64,000 nucleotides of DNA from an uncultured Fibrobacter sp. (GCA_934699585.1 CAKUWY010000008.1:1-64000); one strand, 5' to 3'; counted from the first letter of the stretch, positions 16,917 through 25,559 are shown. Notes: generated from the sequence alone by a model not told the origin. Numbers and translations are program-made.

Positions 16917-17552
16917 TTAAGCTTCGTCGGAGAGTTCCGGAGCCTTCTTGATCACGTTGCGGCGGCCATAGCGGACCTTGGCGGGATCGAAGGTGGTTTC
17001 GGCGACTTCCACAGCAGGTTCGGCGGCAACGGCAGCAGGTGCTGCAGGAGCCACGGGAGCGCTGACAGGAGCGGCCGGAGTTTCAACCGGAATGCGCGGA
17101 GCCAGGGGGCGACGGCCTTCGGCGGCAGCAGGAGCGGCCGCTTCGGCAGGCTGGGCCACGGGAGCTTCAGAAGAAGCGGCCTGGGCTTCGGCGTTCATTT
17201 CACGACGATTGTTGCGGTCGGGACGACCGTCACGACGGTCACGGCGGTTGCCGCGATCGCGCTGTTCGTTGCGGTCACGGTTCTGGCCCTGCTGGGCCTG
17301 GCCGTTCTTTTCACCGCGGTTGTCTTTATTCTGACGATCCTTGCGATCACCCTTGTTGTTGCGATCACCACGCTGTGCCATTTCTTGGGCAGAGACAGGA
17401 CGACGAGAGTTAGGCCTCAGGTTCATGTCCGGGGTGAGCTTCTTAACGATAGGAGTGTGAAGGTTGTCAAGAATCTTGTTAACCTTAGTCAGGATAACGA
17501 TACAGAGCACGACTGCAAGAGCAGAGCATGCGAGTGCGATATAACTTTCCAT
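16917..17552 (-). CDS. Membrane-anchored low-complexity protein, unknown function
   Basis: A 211-residue protein. Residues 5-24 form one membrane helix (IALACSALAVVLCIVILTKV), followed by a linker and a strongly basic Arg/Asp/Asn/Gln-rich stretch (about 60-118, e.g. NRRDRRDGRPDRNNRREMN). An Ala/Pro/Val-rich stretch (about 120-190) and a short conserved-looking tail VRYGRRNVIKKAP complete it. I do not recognise a family. The disordered basic region could bind nucleic acid or acidic polymers at the membrane; this is inference from composition only. Confidence 0.75.
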   Translation of the reverse strand: MESYIALACSALAVVLCIVILTKVNKILDNLHTPIVKKLTPDMNLRPNSRRPVSAQEMAQRGDRNNKGDRKDRQNKDNRGEKNGQAQQGQNRDRNEQRDRGNRRDRRDGRPDRNNRREMNAEAQAASSEAPVAQPAEAAAPAAAEGRRPLAPRIPVETPAAPVSAPVAPAAPAAVAAEPAVEVAETTFDPAKVRYGRRNVIKKAPELSDEA

Positions 17553-17824
17553 CTAGGCACCTCATAAGTAAGGGTTAAACCGCGACTGCAGGCTGGAAAA
17601 GACCTGCAGAGGGGGTGATTGCAAGTGAATGTGTTAGGGGGCCATCTTAATAACGCCTCGAGGAGACTTGACGGCCAGGTTCGCTCCAAAATAACGGAGC
17701 AGATTTTGCCGAAAAAACGGCAAAAAGGGCAATCACGGCTGCAAATTTACAAAAAAATATTCCACTGAAAGCAAAAAAAGCAGAAAAAAGCACCTTCTTG
17801 CCTAACATTTCTAAATTATAGCCC

Positions 17825-20131
17825 ATGAAAAAGTCCGTGAAGATTATCCTGATTGTCGTCGCCGTCCTGTTCGTCCTGGTTTTTGCCGCCCTGAAACTTG
17901 CCCCCGGGTTCGTGAAGGACTACATCGTGGCCCACTCCGAAGAATACATCGGCCGAAAGGTCAACATCGAAAGCGTGAGCCTGAGTCCCCTGACCTGGAC
18001 CGTCAACGTAGATAACTTCGCCCTCCTGGAACGGGACGGCAAAACGCCCTTTGTCTCCTTCGAAAAGTTCCGCATCAACCTGAACCCCACGAGAATCATA
18101 ACCGGAACGGCCAGCGTAGGCGAAATCTACATGAAGGGCCTCTACGTGCACGTGGTCCAGAGTGGCGACCGTTTCAACTTCAGCGACATTCTGGATTTTC
18201 TCTCCCAGTCCGACTCCACCGCCGCAGACACCGTAGCGGTCGACAGTGCCGCCGCCGATTCCACCGGCATGATCAACGCGGCCGAAATCGCCGACGGACT
18301 CCCCGTGAGCATTTCCGTCAAGAACATCGTCTTCGAGAACGGCAACATCATCTACGAAGACGCCAAGGTGGGCTCCAAGATCCACATCAAGGACTTTGGC
18401 GTGGCCATCCCAGCCGTTTACCTGAGCAACAAGCAGACCGACGTGGGCGTGAGCCTCAAGTTCGCCGACGGCGGCGACCTGAACGTGAAGGTGACCGTCA
18501 ATGCGGCCACCAACGACTTCAACGTGAACGTGGGCCTCAAGGATTTCGCCCTAGCGGCAGGCAAGCCCTACCTGAACGACTTCGTGAACATCAAGGATTT
18601 CAAGGGAAACCTCTCCGCAGATATGGACATCCAGGGCAACCTGAACAGTATTCTCGCTTCCAACGTGAAGGGCATTGTCAGCGTGGATAGCGTGGTGGTC
18701 ACCGAGGTGAACGACAAGACCATCGGCGCAGGCCACGTGGGCGTTGGCATTGCCGAAGCCAACCTGGAAAAGTTCAAGTTCCGCATCGACTCCGTAGTGG
18801 TGGACGGCGCATTCGCCCACCTAGACCTGTACAAGGGAGGAAAGACCAACATCGACGTGCTGCTCACTCCCAAGAGCAAAGCCGCCAAGTCAGACACCGT
18901 AGCCGCTGATTCCAATGCGGTTCCGCTGGATTCCCTGGTGGCACCCGCACCTGATGCTTCGGCGGACTCTACAAATACCGACAAGGCCGAACCCGCCAAG
19001 AAGCTGGACGCCATCATCACGAAACTCCTGGTGCAAAACACCACCGTCACCGCCAACGACTACACCCTTTCCAAACCCTTCAACTACAAGGTTTCCGCCA
19101 TCACGGTGAGCGGTTCCAACATCAATTTCGACAAACCCTGCAACGTGAACGTGAGCGCCGCCTTCCCCGAAGGAGGCTCCGTGTCCGTCAAGTACAAGGG
19201 CGCCATCAACGACATCGGCACCATGGACGCCTACGTAAGCGTCAAGAACCTGGCCCTCAAGCATTTCAGCAGCTACAGCCTGCACTTTACGGGCTACCCC
19301 ATTACCGCAGGTACCATGGCCTTCGCCAGCGACAACAAGATGAACAACTTCAATGTCGATAGCAAGAACACCATCGACATCTACAACATTGAGGTTGGCG
19401 ACAAGGACGACTCTGTGGACCCGGAATACCCCGTGCCCATGAAGGTGGGGCTCTATGTGCTCAAGGACAAGGATGACAAGATCCAGTTCGACGTTCCCGT
19501 AAAGGGCAACCTGAAGGACCCCGAATTCTCTTACCTGAAAATCGTGTGGGACACCATCACAAAACTACTTGTCAAGGTGGCCCTCTCCCCCATCAAGATT
19601 GTTGGCAACGTGGCCAACACGGGAGCCTCTGCCGTGGGCCTGAACCTGGGCAAGGACGACGAAATCCTGATTGACGTTTCCAGCGGGACATTTACCAGCG
19701 AGCAGTTCGCCAAGGCCTCCAAGATGACCGAAGCACTGGCCAAGGACCCGAAGCTTAGCCTCACCTACACCCAGTACTACAATCCCGCAAAGATTTTGAA
19801 GGAACACAAGCTCCACAAGTTGAAACAGGAATACTACAAGCAGAAAGAAGGCAAGGCGACCCTCAACGAAATTGACGAGAAGGCCGCCGCCGAAATCAAG
19901 GACTGGGACACAAACTTCAAGGCATTCGCCCGCGAACACGACAAGGTTTTTGACGGCGCAGCCATGCAGAAAGACCTCACCGACCTGGCTGAAAAGCGCA
20001 ACCAGGAACTGCTGAAGGTCCTGAAACAGCAGAAGGGCGTCACCGCCAAGAACCTGAAAGTCCAGACCGCCAAGGGTCTGAACAGCTACCGCGGCAAGCC
20101 CATGTACAAGGTGACCGTAGACGTGAAGTAG
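17825..20131 (+). CDS. DUF748/AsmA-like envelope protein
   Basis: A 768-residue protein with one N-terminal membrane helix (IILIVVAVLFVLVFAALKLA) and a long periplasmic part. The first repeat region (EEYIGRKVNIESVSLSPLTW, VSFEKFRINLNPTRIITGTA, VGEIYMKGLYVHV) is typical of the DUF748/AsmA superfamily. Related proteins bridge inner and outer membranes and carry lipids, but whether this one does is inferred. A Ser/Thr/Asp-rich low-complexity insert separates the halves (about residues 355-395). A TAAATTATA element ends just before the ATG. It lies alone on its strand ahead of the NifU-like gene. Confidence 0.85.
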   Translation: MKKSVKIILIVVAVLFVLVFAALKLAPGFVKDYIVAHSEEYIGRKVNIESVSLSPLTWTVNVDNFALLERDGKTPFVSFEKFRINLNPTRIITGTASVGEIYMKGLYVHVVQSGDRFNFSDILDFLSQSDSTAADTVAVDSAAADSTGMINAAEIADGLPVSISVKNIVFENGNIIYEDAKVGSKIHIKDFGVAIPAVYLSNKQTDVGVSLKFADGGDLNVKVTVNAATNDFNVNVGLKDFALAAGKPYLNDFVNIKDFKGNLSADMDIQGNLNSILASNVKGIVSVDSVVVTEVNDKTIGAGHVGVGIAEANLEKFKFRIDSVVVDGAFAHLDLYKGGKTNIDVLLTPKSKAAKSDTVAADSNAVPLDSLVAPAPDASADSTNTDKAEPAKKLDAIITKLLVQNTTVTANDYTLSKPFNYKVSAITVSGSNINFDKPCNVNVSAAFPEGGSVSVKYKGAINDIGTMDAYVSVKNLALKHFSSYSLHFTGYPITAGTMAFASDNKMNNFNVDSKNTIDIYNIEVGDKDDSVDPEYPVPMKVGLYVLKDKDDKIQFDVPVKGNLKDPEFSYLKIVWDTITKLLVKVALSPIKIVGNVANTGASAVGLNLGKDDEILIDVSSGTFTSEQFAKASKMTEALAKDPKLSLTYTQYYNPAKILKEHKLHKLKQEYYKQKEGKATLNEIDEKAAAEIKDWDTNFKAFAREHDKVFDGAAMQKDLTDLAEKRNQELLKVLKQQKGVTAKNLKVQTAKGLNSYRGKPMYKVTVDVK

Positions 20132-20142
20132 TTGCGAGGTGT

Positions 20143-20197
20143 GAGGTCGGGGCTAAAGCCCCTTTGAGGTCGCTCGCAAGCTCGCTTTGAGGTATGT
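20143..20197 (+). repeat. GAGGTCGG/CTTTGAGG dispersed repeat
   Basis: Plus-orientation copy: GAGGTCGGGGC..GCCCCTTTGAG followed by GAGGTCGCTCGCAAGCTCGC and TTTGAGG. It contains two small hairpins. Confidence 0.75.
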
Positions 20198-20240
20198 GGT
20201 CGGCACTTCGTGCCTGAATTATTCTACATTTGGCCGCATC

Positions 20241-21062
20241 ATGAGCGAAGAACTGTGTGCAAATTTTTCCAAGAAGGTGCAGGAGATTGCAAAGGCCCCC
20301 AAGTACAGGGGCGCGATTTTCCAGATTGAAGCCGACGAGAAGGGCCTTGCCCTTGTAGATGTGAAGGAAGCGAGCCTGAAGGTCTACCTGATGATAGACC
20401 CGGAATGCGACAAGATTCTGGAGACCCGGTTCTTCACCTACGGCGGGCCCATCTTTACAGCACTTGCCGACACCTTCTGCAAGAAAATCCAGATGGTCAC
20501 GGTGGAAGAAGCCTGCGCCATCACCGCCGAAAGCCTGGAACAGGAACTGCGGGACACTCCCGACGTGCCGGCTTTCGACGCCACCGTTCTGGAACTCAAA
20601 CAAATGAACACGCTTATCCAGCGGATTCTGGAAGCCTACCCCGAAAAGAAGGCCACCGCTATTTTGGTCCGCGAGAAGATGGAGCGCATCAAGTACCGCA
20701 CCCAGACCGCCGAGGGTCGTGCCGAGGCTGACGCCGAATGGAACGCCCTCACCAAACCGCAGAAAATCGAAAAGATCGAAGCCTGGCTCCACCAGTCCGT
20801 GCGCGGGATGCTGCAAGGCGACGGTGGCGACCTGGAAGTGCTGGACCTGACCGACGACAACCACCTGAAAATCCGCTACCAGGGGGCCTGTGCCGGTTGC
20901 GGCTCTGCCATGGGCGGCACCCTTTTCTACATCGAAGACGAACTGAAGAACAACGTCTATTACAACCTGATTGTAGAACCCGAAGATCCGCTGGACAATA
21001 TCCCGCCCAACCCGAATCTGCCGGGCCTCGACGACAACAACCCGCCGGCCAGCCTATTTTAA
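20241..21062 (+). CDS. NifU-like iron-sulfur protein with degenerate IscU domain
   Basis: A 273-residue protein with two parts. Residues about 1-105 resemble the IscU/NifU-N scaffold (DPECDKILETRFFTYGGP), but only Cys56 of the three cluster-binding cysteines is recognisable: the second is replaced by Gly (YGG for YGC) and the third region has none. Residues about 175-245 are a NifU C-terminal (Nfu) domain with the intact CxxC in YQGACAGCGSAMGG (Cys217, Cys220). Inference: the protein acts as an Nfu-type cluster carrier rather than a de novo scaffold. The ATG at 20241 sits 9 bases after TACATTT. Confidence 0.88.
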   Translation: MSEELCANFSKKVQEIAKAPKYRGAIFQIEADEKGLALVDVKEASLKVYLMIDPECDKILETRFFTYGGPIFTALADTFCKKIQMVTVEEACAITAESLEQELRDTPDVPAFDATVLELKQMNTLIQRILEAYPEKKATAILVREKMERIKYRTQTAEGRAEADAEWNALTKPQKIEKIEAWLHQSVRGMLQGDGGDLEVLDLTDDNHLKIRYQGACAGCGSAMGGTLFYIEDELKNNVYYNLIVEPEDPLDNIPPNPNLPGLDDNNPPASLF

Positions 21063-21132
21063 GATGTGAAATGTGAGATGTGTAGTGAGAAATGATTTAT
21101 CTCACACTTCACATTCCACACTCCACATTAAT
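21063..21132. repeat. Strand-switching heptamer array
   Basis: Ten 7-base words in phase: GATGTGA, AATGTGA, GATGTGT, AGTGAGA, AATGATT, then TATCTCA, CACTTCA, CATTCCA, CACTCCA, CATTAAT. The second half is close to the reverse complement of the first, so the array can fold back. It starts right at the NifU-like stop. Confidence 0.88.
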
Positions 21133-21247
21133 CTCGCCCCGTATCTCAAGCCCCAAACCCCTCAAGCGGATCCTCGCCTTCGCGAGGATGACGTTCCTCA
21201 TGCCTTAATTTGCTATATTGACTGTCGTAAATCACAAAGGAAAAATC

Positions 21248-22300
21248 ATGTCCGAAGAACTCGTTTTGAAATTCGTTGACCCGAAGCCCATGCGCTACGG
21301 TGAAAACTCCCACCAGTCCGCTGTGTTCTACCGCGACCCGACCTGCACCGAAGCAAGCCTCGCCACCGCGAAGCAGCTCTGGGGCAAGGAACTTTCTTAC
21401 AACAACATCGTGGATGCCGACGCCGCCCTCGAAATGGCCCGCGAATTCAGCGACGGCAATGCGGTCGTTATCGTGAAGCACATGAACCCGTGCGGACTCG
21501 CTACCGGCAAGACACTGCGCAACGCCATGGAAGCCGCCTGGGAAGGCGACCCGGTGTCGGCCTTCGGTTCCGTGATCGCCGTTACCAAGAAGGTGGACCT
21601 GAAAACCGCCGAATTCCTGAAGGGCAAGTTCGTCGAAATCCTTCTCGCCCCGGCATTCGACAAGGACGCTCTGGAATTTTTGAAGAACAAGTCCAAGGAC
21701 ATTCGTCTCCTTGAAGTGGGCAAGATCAAGAAGGCAACCCGCTGCAAGGTCTACAAGCACGTCATCGGTGGCATGCTGGTTCAGGACCGCGACGTGGACG
21801 TTTACGAAAAGTTCGAATGCGTCACCAAGAAAAAATTTGCAAAGAACAAGGAAGCCCTCGCCCGCTTCACTTGGATCGTGACCAAGCACACCAAGTCTAA
21901 CGCCATCGTCATGGGTTACGAATACGCCCGCGGTTACTTCCAGGTCATCGGCCTTGGCCCCGGCCAGCCGAACCGCATTGACTCCAATCTCCGCCTCTGC
22001 CAGCCCCGCGTCCGTGACAACGTGGCCCGCATGAAGGCCGCCAAGAAGTTCTTCAACGAAAAGGGCAAGTGCATCGACAAGGCCGGTCTCAAGGCCCTGG
22101 AAAAGAAGGTGTTCAGCGAAGTCGTCATGGGCTCTGACGCCTTCTTCCCCTTCCCAGACAACGTGGAAGCCGCTGCCAAGGCTGGCGTCCAGTACATCGT
22201 GCAACCGGGTGGTTCCAAGAAGGACAACCTCTCCATCGAAGCTTGCGACAAGCTTGGGGTGGCCATGGTGTTCACCGGTATGAGGCATTTCCGCCACTAA
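21248..22300 (+). CDS. Stand-alone AICAR formyltransferase (PurH C-domain)
   Basis: A 350-residue protein matching only the AICAR transformylase half of bifunctional PurH; the N-terminal IMP cyclohydrolase domain is absent. Markers are MRYGENSHQSAVFY, VVIVKHMNPCGLATG, DPVSAFGSVIA, GQPNRIDS, SDAFFPFPDNVEAA and the terminal VFTGMRHFRH. It catalyses formyl transfer from 10-formyl-THF to AICAR near the end of purine synthesis. The ATG at 21248 follows an AAGGA site. The cyclohydrolase must be encoded elsewhere. A small gene follows 16 bases downstream. Confidence 0.92.
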   Translation: MSEELVLKFVDPKPMRYGENSHQSAVFYRDPTCTEASLATAKQLWGKELSYNNIVDADAALEMAREFSDGNAVVIVKHMNPCGLATGKTLRNAMEAAWEGDPVSAFGSVIAVTKKVDLKTAEFLKGKFVEILLAPAFDKDALEFLKNKSKDIRLLEVGKIKKATRCKVYKHVIGGMLVQDRDVDVYEKFECVTKKKFAKNKEALARFTWIVTKHTKSNAIVMGYEYARGYFQVIGLGPGQPNRIDSNLRLCQPRVRDNVARMKAAKKFFNEKGKCIDKAGLKALEKKVFSEVVMGSDAFFPFPDNVEAAAKAGVQYIVQPGGSKKDNLSIEACDKLGVAMVFTGMRHFRH

Positions 22301-22316
22301 TCCCGCAGGTTTGGCC

Positions 22317-22772
22317 ATGATTCCCGCTTCGCAGAAAGAGATGAACCAGAGAGAAAAGGACCTCTATTACGCCGTCCTGTCCTTCTTGAAGTCCGTGCGC
22401 AAGGCTGGAAAGACTACCAACGTGGAATGGAACGCCTACAAGGAGAAGCTCCTGAAAATCGCCCCCAGCGACGACATGGGCAAGGCCGCCGACATGTGGA
22501 CCATGGACAACCTGGACCAGTTCAGCCCCGACAAGACCCAACTGCCGCCCCTGAACGATATGGACGCAGTGGCACGGATTTCCCCGAAGTTCGCCTCCCA
22601 GCTCATGGAAGCCATGTACTACGGCATGCTGAACCTGACCCAGGCAAACCTGATTTCCGACGAAATCCAGGACGCCGACCCCGAATGCGTCTCCACCGCC
22701 TCCCTGGAAGAACTCCTGGTGAAACTCTGGATCGGCAACGCCAAGAGCTACCGGAAGGTAGTGACGAATTAA
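22317..22772 (+). CDS. Hypothetical protein downstream of AICAR formyltransferase
   Basis: A 151-residue, probably all-helical protein (MIPASQKEMNQREKDLYYAV...) with no signal peptide or membrane segment. It begins 16 bases after the AICAR formyltransferase stop with an AGGT site, so it is likely co-transcribed. I do not recognise a family. The C-terminal half (SPKFASQLMEAMYYGMLNLT) looks like a helical bundle. A heptamer array begins at its stop codon. Confidence 0.75.
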   Translation: MIPASQKEMNQREKDLYYAVLSFLKSVRKAGKTTNVEWNAYKEKLLKIAPSDDMGKAADMWTMDNLDQFSPDKTQLPPLNDMDAVARISPKFASQLMEAMYYGMLNLTQANLISDEIQDADPECVSTASLEELLVKLWIGNAKSYRKVVTN

Positions 22773-22805
22773 TTCGGAATTCAGATTTCGGAATTCGGAA
22801 TTGAC
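22771..22805 (+). repeat. Heptamer-period array
   Basis: AATTCGG, AATTCAG, ATTTCGG, AATTCGG, AATTGAC: five 7-base words in phase, starting at the stop codon of the preceding gene. The same word class occurs at 31957-31991. Confidence 0.88.
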
Positions 22806-22891
22806 CGATGAGTAAAATGCAAGTGTGTCATCCTGAATGCGAAGCATGAAGGATCCAGTCCAAGGGAACCGACGAGCACTAACTGGCAAAA

Positions 22892-22965
22892 AGGGGAAAG
22901 CCTTCCCCTCGCTCGCACTTCGTAGCTCGCTACCCCTTCTCCTAGGGGACACCCCTAAAACCCCG
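22892..22965 (+). repeat. Dispersed ~80-bp repeat, copy 2
   Basis: GGGGAAAGCCTTCCCCTCGC, then CTACCCCTTCTCCTAGGGG and ACACCCCTAAAACCCC, in the same order as copies at 6702-6780 and (inverted) 35275-35359. Confidence 0.82.
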
Positions 22966-22980
22966 TACCTTAAACCATAA

Positions 22981-23041
22981 ACCTCAAAGCGAATGAAATG
23001 AGCGACCTCATTACTCAAAGGGGCGAAGCCCCGACCTCAAA
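22981..23041 (-). repeat. GAGGTCGG dispersed repeat overlapping the trmFO start
   Basis: Inverted copy of the family at 14379, 15066, 15173 and 20143. It contains the trmFO ATG (22998) and encodes its first 15 or so residues. Confidence 0.75.
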
Positions 23042-24410
23042 GCCCCAACGCGTACGCGTAATAGGTGGCGGTCTCGCAGGTTGCGAGGCGGCTTTGCAGT
23101 TGGCGAGCCGCGGTTTCAAGGTAGACCTCTACGAAATGCGCCCGGTCAAGCCGACTCCCGCCCACAAGGATGGCCACCTGGCACAACTCGTCTGCTCCAA
23201 CAGTTTCAAGGCGCTGGGCGTCACATCGGCCCACGGGCTTTTAAAACAGGAACTCACCATGCTGGGGAGTTTCCTTTTGGACTCCGCCCGTGAAGCCGCC
23301 GTTCCCGCAGGGGATTCCCTCACCGTGAACCGGGACATTTTCAGCGAGTCGGTAGAAAAAAAGATTGCAGAGAGCCCGAACATCACGCTCCACCGGGAAG
23401 AAGTCACCAGCCTTGAAGGCGACTGCCCCACCCTCGTCGCGGCGGGGCCGCTGGCCAGCGACGCGCTCGCCGACGATATCTTCAAGCGGCTGGGGAGCGA
23501 GCGCCTCCATTTCTTCGACGCCATCGCCCCTGTGGTAGAGACCGACAGCATTGACTTTGACCACGCCTTCTATATGAACCGCTGGGAAAAGGGCGAGACG
23601 GCGGACTTTATCAACTGCCCCCTGGACAAGGAAACCTACACCGAATTCGTGCGCAAACTGTGCGAGGCCGAAGCCGTGGAGCCCCGCCCCTTCGAAAAGA
23701 ACGAACTATTCGAAGGCTGCCTGCCTGTCGAAGAAATGGCCCGCCGCGGCTACGAGACACTCCGTCACGGGCCCATGCGTCCCATCGGCCTCGGGCTTGG
23801 CAACAATGGGCATTTGTGGTACGCGGTAATACAGCTCCGGGCCGAAAACAAGCAAAAGACCCTCTTTAACATGGTGGGTTTCCAAACCCGCCTCAAGTGG
23901 GGCACGCAAAAAGAAATCTTCACCATGGTGCCGGCCTTGCGCAATGCAAAATTTGCCCGCCTGGGTTGCATGCACCGGAACACCTTCATCGAATCGCCCA
24001 AGTTCCTGGATGCCACTTTGAGATTGCGTCCGGATTTGGAATGCGCCAAGGACATTCCGCCCACCTGGTTCGCCGGGCAAATCACCGGAAGCGAAGGCTA
24101 CACTGAGGCGGTGGCTACCGGATGGTATGCCGCCTGGAACATGGCCCAGACCATTCTGCACGGGCACGCCGACCCGCTTCCGGATGAAAGCTGCATCGGG
24201 TCACTCATGAACCGCCTGGTAGAAGAAAACGAGGATTTCCAGCCCATGAATTTCAACTTCGGGCTACTCCCCCACCACGAAGGGCTCAAGAAGAAGAACA
24301 AGAAGGAAATTCTTGCCAGCCGCGCCGAAGAAGCCGTACGCAAGTGGATCGCCGAGCGCCGGGACTTTACCTACCCGCCTAACGGAATTCAGGAAGTTTC
24401 TCAATTTTAG
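22998..24410 (+). CDS. trmFO: Folate/FAD-dependent tRNA (uracil-54-C5)-methyltransferase
   Basis: A 470-residue flavoprotein that makes ribothymidine 54 in tRNA using methylene-tetrahydrofolate. It has the FAD motif RVIGGGLAGCEAALQLASRG, YEMRPVKPTPAHK, LVCSNSFKA, FINCPLDKETY, LFEGCLPVEEMARRG, and the C-terminal FAGQITGSEGYTEAVATG. Residues before RVRVIGGG (about 18) are encoded by a dispersed repeat; the ATG at 22998 is nevertheless the only ATG ahead of the FAD motif. The 3' end overlaps the convergent HsdR-N gene by 32 bases. Confidence 0.95.
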   Translation: MSDLITQRGEAPTSKPQRVRVIGGGLAGCEAALQLASRGFKVDLYEMRPVKPTPAHKDGHLAQLVCSNSFKALGVTSAHGLLKQELTMLGSFLLDSAREAAVPAGDSLTVNRDIFSESVEKKIAESPNITLHREEVTSLEGDCPTLVAAGPLASDALADDIFKRLGSERLHFFDAIAPVVETDSIDFDHAFYMNRWEKGETADFINCPLDKETYTEFVRKLCEAEAVEPRPFEKNELFEGCLPVEEMARRGYETLRHGPMRPIGLGLGNNGHLWYAVIQLRAENKQKTLFNMVGFQTRLKWGTQKEIFTMVPALRNAKFARLGCMHRNTFIESPKFLDATLRLRPDLECAKDIPPTWFAGQITGSEGYTEAVATGWYAAWNMAQTILHGHADPLPDESCIGSLMNRLVEENEDFQPMNFNFGLLPHHEGLKKKNKKEILASRAEEAVRKWIAERRDFTYPPNGIQEVSQF

Positions 24411-24795
24411 TGAATCTCTTGGTGGCGGCATCCAACTCAAAATAACGCACCGTATCACCCAGCGAAAGCATCACATACTTGGGCGTGAGTACCTTCAAGT
24501 ACTTGTTCAGCTGAACCTGCAAACCATCCCAAGTGTACTCACCAGGAGCCTTACATTCAACCAGGAGCCAGGGTTTATCTAGGGTTGCACCCTCGCGGAA
24601 ATTACTGACAACAATATCCGCCCGGTCATCAGTCTTCGGGTCCACCATCGAAAGAGCGAACTCCACCGTAATCAAGTGGGCCGGCACCTTCACCTCGTCC
24701 AGCAAAAAACGGACCGTCGCCTGGCGCACCCGTTCTTCAGGCGTGTCGGGCACGTCCTTCTTGCGGATAGGGTCGTATATTGTTCCGTGGGTCAT
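24379..24795 (-). CDS. Type I restriction HsdR N-terminal-like nuclease domain protein
   Basis: A 138-residue protein consisting of one HSDR_N-type PD-(D/E)xK domain: TPEERVRQATVRFLL at the start, then DDRADIVVSN and WLLVECKAPGEYTWD, giving the D...ExK nuclease triad. The C-terminal part reads KYVMLSLGDTVRYFELD. No helicase, specificity or methylase genes are present, so this is not a restriction system in itself; small solo proteins of this kind are widespread with unknown role. Its 3' end overlaps trmFO by 32 bases, and the toxin-antitoxin pair lies upstream on the same strand. Confidence 0.85.
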   Translation of the reverse strand: MTHGTIYDPIRKKDVPDTPEERVRQATVRFLLDEVKVPAHLITVEFALSMVDPKTDDRADIVVSNFREGATLDKPWLLVECKAPGEYTWDGLQVQLNKYLKVLTPKYVMLSLGDTVRYFELDAATKRFTKIEKLPEFR

Positions 24796-24816
24796 GACAT
24801 TAAAAATACTTTTTAA

Positions 24817-25080
24817 TCAAACGTTCTCGTAATGTCCTTTACACGAAAGGATATCGATAAACTCGCCGTTAATTCGATAAATCAAACGGTTGGCATCGTC
24901 GATTCTACGGCTCCAGAATCCGCTCAAGTTGCCCTTTAACGCTTCGGGTTTGCCTAGTCCTTCAAAATTACTGCGCTCAATGTCTTTGACTAGTTGGTTT
25001 ACTTTTTTGAGGGTTTTCTTGTCTTGTGTTTGCCAGTAAAGGTAATCATCCCAGGCTTTGTCCGACCAAATCTTCTTCAT
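24817..25080 (-). CDS. yoeB: YoeB-family mRNA interferase toxin
   Basis: An 87-residue RelE-superfamily toxin of the YoeB branch, which cuts mRNA at the ribosomal A site. It starts MKKIWSDKAWDDYLYWQTQD, contains PEALKGNLSGFWSRRIDDANRL and ends DILSCKGHYENV, all diagnostic of YoeB; the catalytic Glu, Arg and His positions appear conserved. Its ATG overlaps the antitoxin stop (TGATG), giving translational coupling. The partner here is RelB/DinJ-like rather than the usual YefM/Phd type. Confidence 0.93.
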   Translation of the reverse strand: MKKIWSDKAWDDYLYWQTQDKKTLKKVNQLVKDIERSNFEGLGKPEALKGNLSGFWSRRIDDANRLIYRINGEFIDILSCKGHYENV

Positions 25081-25343
25081 CAGTCATCCACCTCAATAAG
25101 TTCGTGTTCAACGCCCTTGCCGGCGTTCAACTGCTCGATGCCCTTCTTGAGGGCTTCGATGTCGTTTGCGTTGTAGCGGACGGAGGGTTCGCGAACTTCG
25201 AAGGGGATGCGACGTTCGTTGATGACGTTTTTCACGAACATGTAGATGGCGGCAGACGTGGACAGCCCTACATTGCTGCAGAACTTGTCGAAACTTTCCT
25301 TGTCCTTGCTGTCGATACGTGCGGAAACTGTAGCCTGTGCCAT
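25080..25343 (-). CDS. RelB/DinJ-family antitoxin
   Basis: An 87-residue antitoxin: MAQATVSARIDSKDKESFDK and LSTSAAIYMFVKNVINERRI match the ribbon-helix-helix RelB/DinJ N-terminus; the acidic C-terminus (HELIEVDD) is the toxin-wrapping part. The start at 25343 has a GGAG site six bases upstream. TATATTTG lies 23 bases before the ATG. It autorepresses by binding its promoter in known relatives; six TGCA motifs upstream (25361-25435) are candidate contact points. Confidence 0.9.
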   Translation of the reverse strand: MAQATVSARIDSKDKESFDKFCSNVGLSTSAAIYMFVKNVINERRIPFEVREPSVRYNANDIEALKKGIEQLNAGKGVEHELIEVDD

Positions 25344-25360
25344 AAGCGACTCCTTTTTTG

Positions 25361-25435
25361 TGCAAATATACAATTTTTGCATCTATTTTGCAATAATTTT
25401 CAATAATTTTTTGCAATTTTATGCAAATTTCTGCA
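25361..25435 (-). promoter_or_regulatory. Toxin-antitoxin promoter with phased TGCA motifs
   Basis: A minus-strand TATATTTG lies at 25369-25362. TGCA occurs at 25361, 25378, 25389, 25412, 25422 and 25432, with several spacings of 10-11 bases, embedded in A/T tracts. This is consistent with an operator array bound on one DNA face. Confidence 0.5.
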
Positions 25436-25559
25436 AAATACAAAAAAAATATCTCAAAATCAATATTCTCACAACAAGCACACTCTTTTTTATAAGTTTT
25501 CTATTCCATCGCGGCATTTTTAATTTATTTTTAAATCGGACATATTAGAGAGTTTAGCT

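Noticed and set aside
24379..24795. Type I restriction-modification locus
   Set aside because: Only an isolated HsdR-N-type domain is present, with no helicase, methylase or specificity genes.
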